This document shows, piece after piece, positions 23,645 through 37,000 of a DNA stretch of 64,000 nt (position 1 is the first letter of the stretch; the number at the start of each line of letters is the position of its first letter). The DNA comes from Argentina anserina. Lineage: Eukaryota; Streptophyta; Magnoliopsida; Rosales; Rosaceae. The position numbers and the translations under genes were made by a program. The notes under the pieces were generated by a model, which was given only the letters and a program-made list of their open reading frames with translations, did not search any database and had not been told where the DNA came from. The stretch spans positions 28,644,001-28,708,000 of the forward strand of contig NC_065873.1 in the NCBI RefSeq assembly GCF_933775445.1. Reading direction: 5' to 3'.

Positions 23645-26600
23645 ATGGAGCCCGCAATCCTTGAGCAATGTCCAAACACGGTGACTGTCCGGCGTAACCC
23701 TCACCGGAGCGCCAGGCCTCGACCTACTCCGGCAACCGCAGCCGCCGGAACTCACACTGTGCCTAGTATCCCTTTCCCGACGGAAGAGATTCTCTCCATG
23801 GACATATCGGCCTCGAAACCCGACCCGGAGAATCTCAGAGTCTTCCTCCGAATTCGACCTCTACTGAAGCCGTCGGGCAAAAGGAGCGGCGTCGCCGGAG
23901 ATTTGAAGGCCAGATCCAAGAACGCGTGGCCGCAAAACCCTAGGAACGCGGCGGCTGCGAGAGAGCAACAGAAGAAGAAGAGAAGCCCTCACTCCGAGGT
24001 CTGTGTGAAGGTGAACGGTGCTCGCTCGGTGACGGTGTCGCCGCCTCTAGCGTTGCAGGAGCCTAATCGGCTCAAGTCTGAGGTCTACGACGGCTTCTCA
24101 CACGTCTTCGCCGCCGATTCCTCACACGTTTTGCTTCTTCTACTCCTCTCATTATTCGGTTTGAGTTTGATTTTGATTTTAGTATATTTGGCTGATGTGG
24201 ATCAGTGGATGATTATCATATCTTAATTTGTGTGATTGTTAATAGGTGGAGGTGTACGAGACGATGGTGAAGCCTCTGGTAGAGGATTTTCTGAGGGGTA
24301 AGAGTGGGATGCTGGCAGCAATGGGGCCTAGTGGCTCCGGCAAGACTCATACAGTCTTTGGTAGCCCCAGGGAGCCTGGAATGGTACCTCTTGCGCTTCA
24401 GCACATATTCAAGCGAGTTCCGGGTAGCAGTACCGAGTTTCCTAGGTATTAGGTCTTATCTAGGCACTGTTAGAGCTTCTTGGTTTGTATTTGTTTGATC
24501 TTTTGTGGTATTGATGTGCAAGATATGGTTTATTATCTAGGTCGTTTTTCATATCGATGTTTGAGATAAGTTTTGAAAGAGGTAAGACAGAGAAATGGAT
24601 TGATTTATCTCCGAATGGGGGTGAAATAACCATGCAACAATGCAGCCTGAAAGGCCTACAAGAGGTTTGAGTACAAAACTGTGGATGTTTTTGTCGACTG
24701 TGTTGTTGGATGTCTGTAATGACCTCACCGGCTTTATTTTGTGATCAGATATCCATTTCTGATGCTCGGCAGGCGGAATCGTTAGTTGCTCAGGCAATGC
24801 AAAAACGTGCCACTGCTACAACAAATTCAAACAGCCAGTCCAGGTGCATGATAGCTGCATTTTATCTCTTCAGCATATAGACTACATATATTATCATATT
24901 GTATTGGTTTACATATTATTTTCTTTTATCTCTTCTAGCCGGTCACAGTGTATCATCAACATTCGAGGTGTTGCTGACAAGTTTGAAGGAGAGGATGACG
25001 ACAGATCAAATGAAGTTGTCCTGAGTATTGTTGACCTTGCTGGAGCTGAGAGAGAAAAGAAAACTGGGAATCAGGTTTGGGTTTATTTTTTTTCCTCTTA
25101 ATATATGTTCCGACTTTGGTGGTCTGAGTTTTTTTTTTAACTTGCATACTTTGGTGCAGGGAGCCAGGTTGCTAGAAAGTAATTTCATCAACAACACATC
25201 AATGGTTTTTGGCTTGTGCTTGAGGGTATGTAACCTTAAGTTGGATCTTCATGTGTGCTTGATGATAACCGATGTATCATTTCTGTTAGAAATTTGTCTG
25301 CTTTAAACTATCTCGAGACCTTTATTTGTTTTCTTCACTCTGCTTCTATCTCTATACCTATTTGTGTGTGCTCTGTTGTCATTCTCCTCTTATTTTGGTG
25401 TTTCAGTCCTTGTTGGAGCATCAGAAGAACCCTAAGAAGCCAATGCAAAAGCACTTTCAGAACTCCTTGGTATGGTTTCCTTTACTGGTCCAGACTACAT
25501 GTTTACTTTAGTTGCGTAACTTTAGTTGTATCCATGAAGGCTTAAATTCACCATTTGCTACTGAAAATCTGAAATAGTTGTAGACATGGATTTCCAGGCC
25601 TTATGATAGCTTTAGTACAGTTGCTTAGTATTACTGTTACTGATGCTATGATCTCTGAACAGTTGACCAAGTACTTGAGAGACTATTTGGAAGGCAAGAA
25701 GAGGATGTCACTGGTACGTTTTTCTCTTTATTTTCTTGTTAAGTTTCTTTCTGCAGAAACCTCGGATGATTACTATTGGAAATCAGTTTTAAATTTATTG
25801 TGTTCCAGTTTTCTTTAAAATTATTCCATGTTATTGATTTGTTACAATTACAGATTTTAACTGTAAAATCAGGACAAGAAGATTATCGTGATACATCACA
25901 CCTGCTAAGACAGGCCTCACCTTATATGGAAATAAAGTACAACCTTACAACAACCTAAATTCGTCCTTCAATATATTTTTTCCATGAGCTGTTAAAAAAT
26001 TATACTATATTTGCAGGTTTAATAATGCTGAAGAGTCTTCAAATATTCCGAACAAACGGCATATACAGTCTTTTTCTAGAACTGAGCACCATAAAAGAAT
26101 GAAATTAACTGGTCCCGAGTCTTGCATGGTATGTCATGTTTATGAGTTGTTCTTGTAATTAATCTCTGTCATAATTAAATTGGCAGCTTTAGAATATATA
26201 TCTTCATTGAGTGAAATGGCAATATTTACTAGTTGTAATTTTAAGTGTTTTATTATGCAAAAACTCTAATATATCTTTTGTTGCCCGGGTTTTAGATTGA
26301 ACCAGAGAAAATCATTGGAGCTGAAAATGGAATAATCAAGGAAGGTACTATATGTTTAGTAACTTTGGTTCACATTATTGTTTTCTTTTTCCCATTCCAT
26401 AGCCTGATCTCTTAACTATCTGTTTGAAAATGCTTAATATTTGCTTATTTTCTAACAATGGTACAAAAAGTCTGCAAGGTGGAACTGAGTGGTTTTTTAA
26501 AACTGTGTTATGTTGAAGGCACAAATGGAGAGAGAAATCATCAGATTATGCAGAGTTTCGCTAAAGCTATATGGAATGTTTTGAAGGAGTACAACAAAAA

Positions 26601-29600
26601 ACTTAAGGTAATAAAGAGTCATACATTTAATTCTCCCTACCATCAATATCAAATTTTGATTCTCATTTGTTGATCAGTCTGAGGCAGTATTCATTCTTGC
26701 CGTTCTTAACTAGCTCATTTTATATTAAATATTTCCCAAAAGAAAGCGCAGTCATGAATTCTGTTAAAGCAGGTGGCTGATCACGAAATTAAGAATCTCA
26801 GGGAAAGTCTTATGACTGAAAAAACAAGACATCTTGAGCTGGAAAAAGAGCTAATAGATATCAAGTCCTGCTGCACATGCTCCCACATAAAATCTGATGT
26901 TGATCAGGTTATTGTCTTTTTTAATTGCTAGCTTCCGCGAAGAGTTCATATTCATTCTTGAATAGTAAAGTGTGACAAATATATTCTGCATTAATAAAGT
27001 CATACTTTTCTACATTGGGTGCTCACTGCTCAGGCTTCCTACTTGGGGAGACGTGACAAAAATGGCAGTCCCAGAAGATTGGACTCTTCTTCAAAAGAGG
27101 ATCACAAAATTTTCTCTGAGGTATGAAACGTGCTAAAATTACCCCCTTTATGATGTTTGGCCATTTAAGCCACCCACGCTGGTTGTGTAAACCATTATAG
27201 TTTGTTAAGTACATCTTTTAAAGGAATGTTGGATTTTCTGATCTTTGGGTGCGGGAATCAAAGCATAGATTCATGGTGTCTGGTACCTCCATGTTTTTAT
27301 TTCTGTTGTTGATGTTCAGAACGGTTTTTCTTTTTTGCTTTTGACATGAAGGGCTCTGGGTGTGTTGATAATGAACCTGATGTTAATGCCAGTATAATTC
27401 AGAGCCATATTGATGAAAGACAATTTGATGCCACTGTAAGCCAAAGATCAGTTTGAAAACTAAATTATTTTAAGGTAATGCCTTAGACTGAGCATCATAC
27501 TTTCCTGATAAAGGTGAAAATTTCGGATGTTGGCGAGGAAAGTAATCCGTGCCCTGGACCTGGAAACACTTGCGACTGGAATCATCAGGTACTACTGACA
27601 AGAGAAGAGATTTAAATCTTACTGTCTTAGTGATTTTATTTTAAGATGATTACATTCAACATAACTGTTGTCTGATGCATCAAACAGATAGGCGAGGGCC
27701 TCCTTGGTGCTGGACATGGTGCGGAAGATGGGTGTGAGTCTAAATGTGTATGTATAGAGGATAGTGATCCGAGTGCAGACATAGCAGGTTAGATTGGAAG
27801 AGTTTAACATAGATATGCGTGTCATATTGTAACCATAATTTCGTCTGATTTGGATCTTAAAACTGAAATATGGACACATAGATTCTTCGATAGTCCGATG
27901 CTGCTGTTCCAGAGTCATGTACTCATGTTTGGCTTTCATCGAAAGACAACTTTTTTTAGTCACTTTGGCCAGGAATTTTTTGAAGGATATTGGGTTGGAA
28001 ACATACTTCTTTCAGATGTTTTTTATGGAAGGTTCTTTTTCAAACAATCATGATCTGGCATATCTAAGTTTATTTGATACCGGGATAGTGGGATGTAATG
28101 ATCTACTCTAGTATTATCAGCCTCGGAAATGATTGTCCTGATTGATCATCATGTCATAAATGGTTTTGCATACTAAATTGTTCTCAATGGGCCTTGTTTA
28201 GTAGTAGCTTTTCTGTGGCTTTGATCTGACCTTTACAAATCAATTTATCATGGTGTCTATCTTTTAGTTTACATGCTCTAGTCTTACAGGTCTTTTGGTG
28301 AACTCTGAGTCTGTTGTAATTCATAGAAAGGATAGCTGCTCATCAGTGGAGCTTGATGACCTACTAAGTGGGGAGGACGAGGTTATATTCTTTGATTTTT
28401 ATTGTTATTGTATCGTCATTTTGTTTTTCTGCATATTGTAACTTATCATTAGTTAAAGTTGTACACTTCGAAACTTATTACTATGTTTTATCTATATAAT
28501 TGTATATATAGGCTTACTATTTCCAACCAAGCTCAACTCTTTCAATTTATTTACAAAAAACTTGCTATATCTTTATCTTTGTTACTAGGAATCATCAGAT
28601 GTTGTATATACTGAACCTTGCGCTAGCCTTAACCATCAGTCCAAACCTGATACTTCTTCTGAGGCTTTGCATGTGGACAAGTTACAAAGGTTAGTCATTG
28701 AAGTGCAATTTCATGATAACTTTATTGTGTCCTTTTCTTTCCTCGTCATTTCTGGAAACATATACTGCAAATCGATTTCCTTGAAAGGAATTCATGGATA
28801 AGAGTAACTTATGGCTAATAATTTATATTTGTTGTGCCATAATCAGGGAAGCATTGCCTGTTTCATCTCTATTGTTAAGTTCTAATGCTAAGAATGAGAT
28901 CAAGAAGTCAAAGGTGACGGCTTGGCGTTCTCCTCCCTTTATTCCTTTTTTATAACTTAAGCTTAATATTTGCAATTAATCATTCATGAGTTCACGTGAA
29001 TGTGGTGAGATATACCACATGCATTCATTCCATCTTCACTGCTATCTCCTTGGCATGTCATTTCCGGCTAGAGTTATAAGTAATCTCTAGCTTAATCATC
29101 TTCTAAAATCTTTGTTTGCTGAAGCAGTTTTTGGCCCCTAAATAAAATATTCTCAACAAATTTTATATTTCTATCAGGAATCATTTGATTTGTTGACATC
29201 GTCGAATGAAGATGTTGTTTCAGCTAAGAAGTCTAACATTATTGATGTGCCTGATATTGAACCAAGAGTCGATATATCTACCAAGCCAGAGAAACCAAAA
29301 AGGTATGTTGAAGAAACCAAGAGTGGATTTTATCAAGATATTTCTGCCTTAATCTTTGTGTTGCAATACCAGGAGACTGCTGCCTGCTTCAGCTACATTA
29401 CTGAGAAACTTTAGTACTTTGGAGCCTGAGGATGAAGATGAGAAACCGAAGGTAAGCTTTAAACTTGTTAGATATAGTAAGGTGTTACTTGCGGATTAGA
29501 ACATATCCTCTGAAAATAAAAAGGATTAGAATAATGAATACTTATGAAATTTGTGCGGATTAGAACAGACCTTCTGGAATTTGAGACTTGGCACACTTGA

Positions 29601-29730
29601 AATGATAGTTGCTTTGCCTAAAGTTTAAACAATTTTGCAGGGCGGAAAGAAATCAGCTGCAGAAGGAAGAACAAGAACGCAAGGTAGCATCTCTCTTGTG
29701 CGCTTGCTTCAGAGCAATCTCCGTATTTAG
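23645..29730 (+). CDS. KIN6: Kinesin-like protein KIN-6
   Basis: Kinesins are ATP-driven microtubule motors; KIN-6 is a single-copy plant member distantly related to the MKLP cytokinesis kinesins. Twenty-three exons join in frame: 23645-24127, 24246-24445, 24541-24664, 24749-24843, 24939-25074, 25160-25225, 25407-25469, 25663-25713, 25854-25936, 26017-26128, 26296-26344, 26471-26607, 26773-26907, 27034-27120, 27352-27435, 27514-27588, 27688-27787, 28290-28381, 28589-28689, 28847-28913, 29178-29302, 29373-29451, 29641-29730. The product is 877 residues. A basic N-terminal extension precedes the motor core (about 60-430). P-loop GPSGSGKT is at 188-195, switch I is NSNSQSSRSQ, and switch II begins DLAGAE at 333. 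A short coiled coil lies around 510-570 and the tail ends in a basic GSISLVRLLQSNLRI motif. The activity of the motor is not tested, but no key residue is missing. Confidence 0.93.
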
Positions 29731-29891
29731 TTACACTATCTATAGGTCACGTTTTGGTACTATACATGGGGGGTTCTTTTTTGTCTATGGGCCTTTGTAA
29801 TAGTATAATGCTAGAATACAAGTCTTATTTAAGGTCTGGTTTGGTCGATTAGCACAGGTGGAAATGAAAATGTAGAAAAAAGGCTTACGTA

Positions 29892-30130
29892 GATTACTAC
29901 ATGAATTCTGAACATTCAATAGTAATATGCTTGATGACGATTACTACATGAATTCTGAAATTCAATAGTAATACGCTTGATGACGATTACTATATGAATT
30001 CGAATTCTGAACATTCAATAGTAATATGCTTGATGACGATTACTACATGAATTCTGAAAATCAATAGTAATATGCTTGATGACGATTACTACATGAATTC
30101 TGAACATTCAATAGTTATATGCTTGATGAC
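29892..30130. repeat. Five-copy minisatellite, unit about 47 bp
   Basis: Five head-to-tail copies of a unit starting GATTACTACATGAATTCTG and ending GCTTGATGAC. Copies differ by a few substitutions, and the third has an extra GAATTC-like hexamer. The array begins about 160 bases after the KIN-6 stop codon, so it may lie in the 3' flank or untranslated region. Confidence 0.92.
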
Positions 30131-30399
30131 TGATGTTTAAGGTGATATTTTGACGGGCAGATATGTCCAACGAAGAAAGAAATCATAAATCTTGAAATGT
30201 TAGCCCCCTGTATTTTGTGGAGGTCACTTTCCCATGCCTTTATACGTAAGGTCTGTTTGTGACTAATGACTCTGATGTTTGACCGAGCCCCAAGTCCCAA
30301 TCCCAATTGATTAGCATAAACTTTTAGAGCCTCATCCTTTCTCTCCAAATCATGATGTCTCGGACATCTTGTCAGCTCGGGGAAGCATCTGGTGCTCAT

Positions 30400-30429
30400 A
30401 TTCGTATTCGTATTCGTATTCGTATTCAT
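30400..30429. repeat. Hexanucleotide (ATTCGT) microsatellite, five units
   Basis: Five tandem ATTCGT units, the last one changed to ATTCAT. It is not a plant telomere repeat. Confidence 0.85.
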
Positions 30430-31077
30430 CTCATTATCTTAATTCTTAAACCATGTTTTGAGGAAAAAGGCCCTCTATGAAGCCCATGGTAATTTACCCT
30501 CCGACGCGACATAATATTGATATAGCTAAAGAGGGGCCATGCTTGCCTGCTTGGGAACAATGGGTGGACTGCAGCCTGTGAAGCTGGTCAACCTATGATC
30601 CGCGTCACTTGCTGTGTTGAATTTTGTTAAAACGGTCAAAGGTCGCAGGCATGTGTTTATGGTAAACCATAGAAGAGACCAGTTTGAATTTGAGCCTCGT
30701 TGGAGACATATACATACATGTTACACGGACTGAGATCCCGTTTTATAAGTTAAAAGGCCTACGATTAAGGCAAAGGTGGGGGGCTATTGTTCATAGTGTA
30801 CACTGTTCTGTGCTCATCATTCGGAAGGTCCAGAGAGTACGAATATGTATGTTGAACTATTGAAGTGTTCAATCGTTCTTTCTCATGGACATTACAACAA
30901 GTAATTGTTGGTGTATAGTAACGCCTTAGGGCAATAAATGTCACCAGAAAAATGATAGAAATCTGATGCAATGTCCCATCCATTACTGAACTCTGTACTG
31001 ACCTTCATATTTACTCCTCGACACATTGAATAAACTCTCACCCTTCCTCTTGGTAGCCAAGTAACCATATTATTCTT
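30430..31077. other. Gene-free spacer
   Basis: Only short frames on either strand and no repeat boundary that I can support. Confidence 0.35.
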
Positions 31078-31700
31078 CAGGGCCGGTCTAAAGTTTTCAA
31101 GGGTCCGATGCGAAAAGAAAAATTGGTCTTTTGTATTTATATAGAAGAACGTTTCAAAATGATAAAATTAATTTGTGAAAATAATTTCATTTGGAAGTAC
31201 AAAAATCGTGTTTATTTATTGGATATTACGTCATCAAAATAAAATATTTAAATATAGATCGGTATCAAACCTACTATCATTTTGGATTTTTATGTTTACA
31301 AACACATACAAGTTACAAAAAAATATTTTCAGGAAGGTTTCAATTGTTGGATTGGGATGAGTTTCACTAAACCCAACCCAAGAGAATGAACTATAAAAGA
31401 AAATACAAATATACAGAAAACCTGAATGAAAGAAATTATTAAGAATAATAAAATTAAAATTAAACAACAAAGGTAATGGTCAAACCTATCACCTCAAACT
31501 TGTTTTTCTTACAATTAAAAAGGACCACAAACTATCTGAACCAGCATTAGTCATATTGTAAATCATGTTGTTTTAATTTATTCACTACCAGTTTCTTTAC
31601 TGAACTTGCAAAAAAAAAAAAAGGCCCTTCCGGCCAAGAGTGCCTTGTGCGGCGGCACCACCTTGACCGCCCCAAAGGGCAAGTGCCAGGGCCGCTCCTG
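31078..31700. mobile_element. Probable hAT-like non-autonomous element, decayed
   Basis: The left end reads CAGGGCCGGTCTAAAGTTTT and the right end, on the other strand, CAGGAGCGGCCCTGGCACTT. CAGGG-C-CGG ends of this type, followed by GGGTCC.ATGCGAAA on one side and GGGCAAGTGCCAGGG on the other, are typical of plant hAT-derived repeats, from general knowledge. The interior is AT-rich with one GC-rich block near the right end. An 8-bp duplication is only approximate (TTATTCTT against ATATTCTT two bases further out), so the exact border is uncertain. Confidence 0.5.
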
Positions 31701-32099
31701 TAATATTCTTGCCCCCAACTATGAGAGCAAACAGGATTATATTGAGCCATTTGTAATATACTGTCCGTTAGAGTATGATTGATGAACCCCAATCATGTTT
31801 CAACAAAAATCAAAAGGCCAAATGAAGAACCTCAAATGGTTGCACGGAAAAGATCACATGTGATAGAGCCCCCCATGAAAAGGACAAGTTTGCGTTTTAA
31901 GACTGTTATAGACCATGTCCACCCCACTCCCCTCTCATCAAACCTCATCATACAACTAAAAAGCCCCACAAAAGAGCTTCTTCCAAATTTGGTGCACCCA
32001 CCTGTCTCTTTTATATTCCACCCCGGTTCACCGGCCCAAACCCGCACGCGCTACACGTGCCACCTTGCGGGCTAAAAAAATCAACCCCGTACTCCGATG

Positions 32100-34080
32100 A
32101 GACTACTTCAGAATTAAAAACCGAAAAAGAAAAAAAGAAAACGTCAGAGGCTCTCTTTCTCTCTCTCTCTCTCCTTCCAGAAAACAGAGCGCGAGGGTTT
32201 TTGCGAAGCTAAAAACCGAAAGGGTAATAAAGCCCTAGGGCTAGAGAGAAGATAAGTCCCCCAAATCTCTCTCCCAATTGGAGCCGGAGCCGGAGCTAGG
32301 GTTTTGCAATTCGTCGACGAAGGTAAAGATGCGATTGAATTTGCGGTTTTGTGCATTATGATTTGTGTGTAATTAATTGCTTTCCGGTTTGGGTAATCTG
32401 AAATTAAGGCCATATCTCGCCGCATTAATTCTCATAATCTCAATTTCTCTTCCTTAAGCTTGTGTTTCACTCCATTAATCACTCCTCAAAGCTGTCAAAG
32501 CTTGGGCCTTTCTCTCTTTTAGGTTTGCTACTTTGATTTCTAGGGTTTCATATTAGCTCTACATGTTAATACAGCTCTTTGCCCCATGTTTTCGTGATGA
32601 AAATTACTGGGGTCATTTGAGGTTTCAGTTAATTTGCTTTTGTTCTAGTAATTTAGTTTGAATCGATTGGTAATTTATCTCATTTTATTGTCCTTTTTTT
32701 TTGTACAGGATTGGTTATTTATCTCAATTTTATTGCCTCGTCGAGTAAATTATTTGGTGATTGTGATTGAAAATTTCGATTGAGACCAGGTACAGTTTCT
32801 GACTTGTCCTCAAATAATTAGATTTGAATCTAATATACTAGCTTTTCCTGTACATAATTTTCATGTTTCTTTCCGGAACATGTATTGAAAGAACATTTCA
32901 CCTGTGCATATGCTTTTTCTGTGATATATTAGAAAATGTGATTCTACTGTAGGCTTGAGAATGCTTTCATCGTGGTAGATCTGGATTTTTTTTTTTAATT
33001 TGAGCATATTCTGATCTATCAAAAAGTTGTTCTTTTTTTTTTGAATTTTTTGGTGGCTCGTAAATTTGTAATAGCCAAAATAATCCAAGTGGTAGTATCA
33101 GACCTTAGCTATTATGGCGAAGTGGAACCGTGCCAGGTGGGAATAGGGTTGTGGATAATTGCCCACATACTCTTCTACTGCCATATGCAAGTAGAGTTAT
33201 GTAAGAGAGGAATAATGTTTACGTTTGAAATATTAAGTTCAAACAAGTCCATCAAAGTAGTGTTTTCAGCCAAGATTCTGAACTGTCTTTCGTAGTAGAA
33301 TCATTGTAAGTTGATGTTTCAGCAGTGGTGAAGTGGTGAATCTTGGATACCTTGCTACTCTTTAGGAGCTCATGTAGTTGAGTTGAATATTATACTTTGC
33401 TAATACTGGTTGATTTTTTATATGATTAAGATTAATCTATTTCAAATCAAATTCTTCCCTCTTAAATCAAACTAAATCCAATTGCAACCTTCCACGGCAT
33501 AATTCCAGCTACCCTTTTTTAATGTACTATAGGTCATGTCTTTTATTTACTGCTAGCTGTAATATTTGATTTCAGTTAGATGTTATATTTTCACCAGACC
33601 ATGTCTCTTTGTACTTGTTTAATTACAATATCAATTTTATACGAAAAGTTGAATTACTACAGTAATTACCATCGGTTTTTACATGTTTTAGTAAGTGCCT
33701 GTTGGTTTCCTATTCTTCAAAACAAATTTTCATAGGCTTCGTAGACCAGTATTCATACTGGAAATAATTATTTATTGCTTTCAAATTTTCACTTCCAACT
33801 GGAATGTTAGATGTTGTAACTACTGAGGAACTGAGAACGATATTTTCCACCCAGAAACTTTTTGTTCACCTAGTTTTTCAGAACATTTTTGTATGAAGAC
33901 AATTACATAAATGGAATATTCTCAAGATATTTATGCTGGTTGGCTGCTCACTTCATTCTTACTATTGCTGTCACTTTTGCAGTGCTAAATTTCACACATA
34001 TTATCCTGAAAGCCTTCTGTAGCTCAATGGAATTCATGTACATGGACTTCTTCGCCTGTAAGCATGTTATGTAAAGCATC
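32100..34080 (+). promoter_or_regulatory. 5' leader with introns of the TFIIS-domain gene
   Basis: A CT-rich segment (32150-32177) and GC-rich leader end at a good donor after 32322 (GAAG/GTAAAG). A small non-coding exon is likely at 32709-32790 (TGTACAG before, GACCAG/GTACAG after). A strong acceptor, CACTTTTGCAG, ends at 33982 and would open the exon holding the start codon. These leader exons are predictions from splice signals only. Confidence 0.5.
34027..34074 (+). CDS. Possible upstream ORF, 15 codons
   Basis: An ATG opens a 15-codon frame with three further in-frame ATGs and a TAA stop only six bases before the main start codon at 34081. If the acceptor ending at 33982 is used, the frame is in the mature leader and could restrain translation of the main protein. 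Expression and conservation are unknown. Confidence 0.35.
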   Translation: MEFMYMDFFACKHVM

Positions 34081-37000
34081 ATGACACTCGAAGATTTTTT
34101 TACCTTAACTGAGATGAAAGATGGGCTAACTGCTCCATCTCGAGTTGAGGAGTTGGTCACATTAATGAAGAGTGAGAAAGATTCTAGTGTGAATAATGCT
34201 GGTGAGCTAACCCGGCAGTGGGTTGCAGTTACAAGCACAATTGCTGCCACAGAGAATAAAGATTGTCTTGATCTTTTTATTCAATTGGATGGATTGTTGT
34301 TTGTTGATAAATGGCTGAAAGATGTTCAAAATTTAGTTAATGATGCAAATGAAAGTTTTGTAGAAGACTCAATAACTGCTCTGTTACGGGCTCTTGAAAA
34401 GCTGCATATTGACAATAAGAGGTCAGTATCTACGGGTATCTGGAGTACTGTTGAGAGACTTCTTGACCACAAAAGCTTGAAGGTTCAAGATATAGCAAGA
34501 CTGCTGTTTGATAGCTGGAAGCAGGACGGTAATGCAGTTGACCATGTTGAGAATACTGAGGTCCTCTGTGGTGGTGGGAATCCTGAGCTTCCTGTACAAG
34601 AGACCAAGCCATCTGCATTAAATTCCACTCCTTCAGAAGTAGGTTCTAACATCAAGAATCACCTATCTTGTACTGCTCAAGACGAAACACTGGAGGGTCT
34701 TCAATCAGAAAGTGCTGATGTACAGACTCCAACTTTGTCACAACAGTCCCCAGCCCAGAAATTTTCAGAGAATGAAGACGTCAAGAGCGATAGGTCTCCA
34801 GAGCCTTTGGGGTCTGTTATTTTGGAGGCTATCCAACAAAGTTCTATAAAAGATGAACCCTCTGCATGTTCTTTAGGAGCAGATGCTATAATCGGAAGTA
34901 CTGATTTTCCTGTTGCAAAGATGAGCAATCCAGATGACTCTAAATTGAATGAGATGCCCAGTAATGAAAAACAGAAGCACACAGTCAATAGTTCTCCAAA
35001 GAACTTGGGTGTGACTGACATTTCGTCTGTGTCTGGACCACTGGAATCTGGGGTTTGTTCAGATTCTCCTGCTGCAACATCCCCGGTTTTTGTGGATGAT
35101 TCTGCTTTACAAAAAAGTTCAGATGCCAATGAGGATGGCTTCTGTCAAAAGCTCGATCCACTGAGTGGTGATGGACAAGATGAGAGCTGTAGACCTGATC
35201 CACAGATTATGATGGACGATACAATGGTTGTGACAGATGGTACTTCAGCTATGATGGGAGATTCATTGGTTGTGATGGATGATACAATAAGTGTAGATCA
35301 TTGCAACACTGCAGTTCAAGATAGTGACTGTTCAAACGTTCCTCGGGAGTCGTCTAGCAATGGTAATTTGTCTAGAAAAGTTGAAGATATAGAGGCTCCT
35401 ACCAGGATGGATGACTCGGATGCTGTTGATGAAGATGAAGATGAAGAGCAAGATAGTGATGAAGGCAATGAATTGACTATTGCTAGTGCTTTTCCTATCA
35501 ATATATTTGAAAAAAGAAGGGCTGATATTGATGTCGAATATGGGATGGTTGATGCTCTTGAAGTCGCTCGACAGGTTGCCCAAGAAGTAGAAAGAGAAGT
35601 AGAAAAAGAAGTTGTGGATTACGGAGAGCCATACTGCAGTTCATCTTCTGGGAAAATGTCAGGAGGTGGACTCAGACAACCTGGCAGCCCAGACTCTATA
35701 AATGAAAAGCAAGACCCAGTCACCGAAGTTGCACCAAAGCATGTGCCAGTTGAACAAGTGAATTCTGTAGAGGCAAATCCTGAGAAGGATGTAGTTGTAT
35801 CAAAGCATCAGGATATGGTACGTGAACATTCCATTCATGACATGGAGTCCTCTCAAGTGACTGAAATGGCTCAAGAACCAGAAGTTAACTCAGAAAAGGG
35901 TCTTTGCGGTTTTGATCTAAATGAAGAAGTAAGTTCTGATGAGATGGACTCAGTGAATCCTGTATCTACTCAAATTCCTTTTTCCAGACCACCACCAGCT
36001 GCTGATCTACCTGTGGCTCCTTTGCAGTTTGAAGGGGCTATTGGATTGAAAGACTCTCTTGGTAATAGTGCTTTTCGTCGAGCATCGCCTCGCAGGTTTT
36101 CTGATTCTGAGAAGAATCTTTCTACGGGAGCCACCACTGGTAGCTCAAAGCAGAGGCCAGACTACATGTGCTTAGATTTGAATGTTGCTCTTGGAGGAGA
36201 TGATTTGGAAAAACAAATTCCATTGTCGTCTGGCCTCCCATCCGGGGAATCTTCAGGGGAAGTGAGTCAAAGTAGATTGGGTAGGCCTAACTTGGATTTG
36301 AACCGTATTGATGACGATGGTGATGCTCCATTGAACTTAAGAGTGGAAGGACAGTTCTTGTACAACCGAAATGCCCGTCGCAGCCCATCTCCTGCCTCAT
36401 CATCGTCATCGATGCAGCCATTGATGAGGAATTTTGATTTGAATGACAGACCCTTTTTTCTAAATGATTCTAGTGATCAAGGGCACGGAAAGCCTTCTCA
36501 AAGTGCCACTGCATATAGAGGGCAGGTGGATGGTTCAGTTATTTCTATCCTGGGTACCAGAGTGGAGATTAAAAGAAATGATGTTTCTCAAACTCTGTCC
36601 TTATCAAATGGAAAGGGTATTATTGAGACTGCAGGAGATCCCAACTTGGCAAGAGCGGGAAGTCTTTTAGAATTGGGTTCAGGGGTTTCTTACACCAACT
36701 CTCCTATTTTTGGGTACAATGGACTGGCTACAGGGCCCCCAATGTCATTCTCCCCGACTATGTATGGACCTGGTGGAACAATCCCCTATATGATGGATTC
36801 AAGAGGATCCCATGTTGTGCCTCAAGTTATGGGTTCTGCATCAGTGGTTCCACCTCCGTTCCCTCAGTCACCGTTTATTGTGAATATGAATGCCATGCAA
36901 CCGGGTCTAAATGGTGCTGGGCCATCACGTCCCAGTCTTGATTTAAACTCTGGTTTCATGGTTGAGAGTGCCAATAGAGATACAGGTTTGAGGCACCTTT

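Noticed and set aside
30400..30429. Telomere-like repeat
   Set aside because: The unit is ATTCGT, not the plant telomere unit TTTAGGG; an ordinary microsatellite.
33889..34074. In-frame upstream extension of the TFIIS-domain protein
   Set aside because: A TAA stop at 34072-34074 separates this frame from the main start at 34081.
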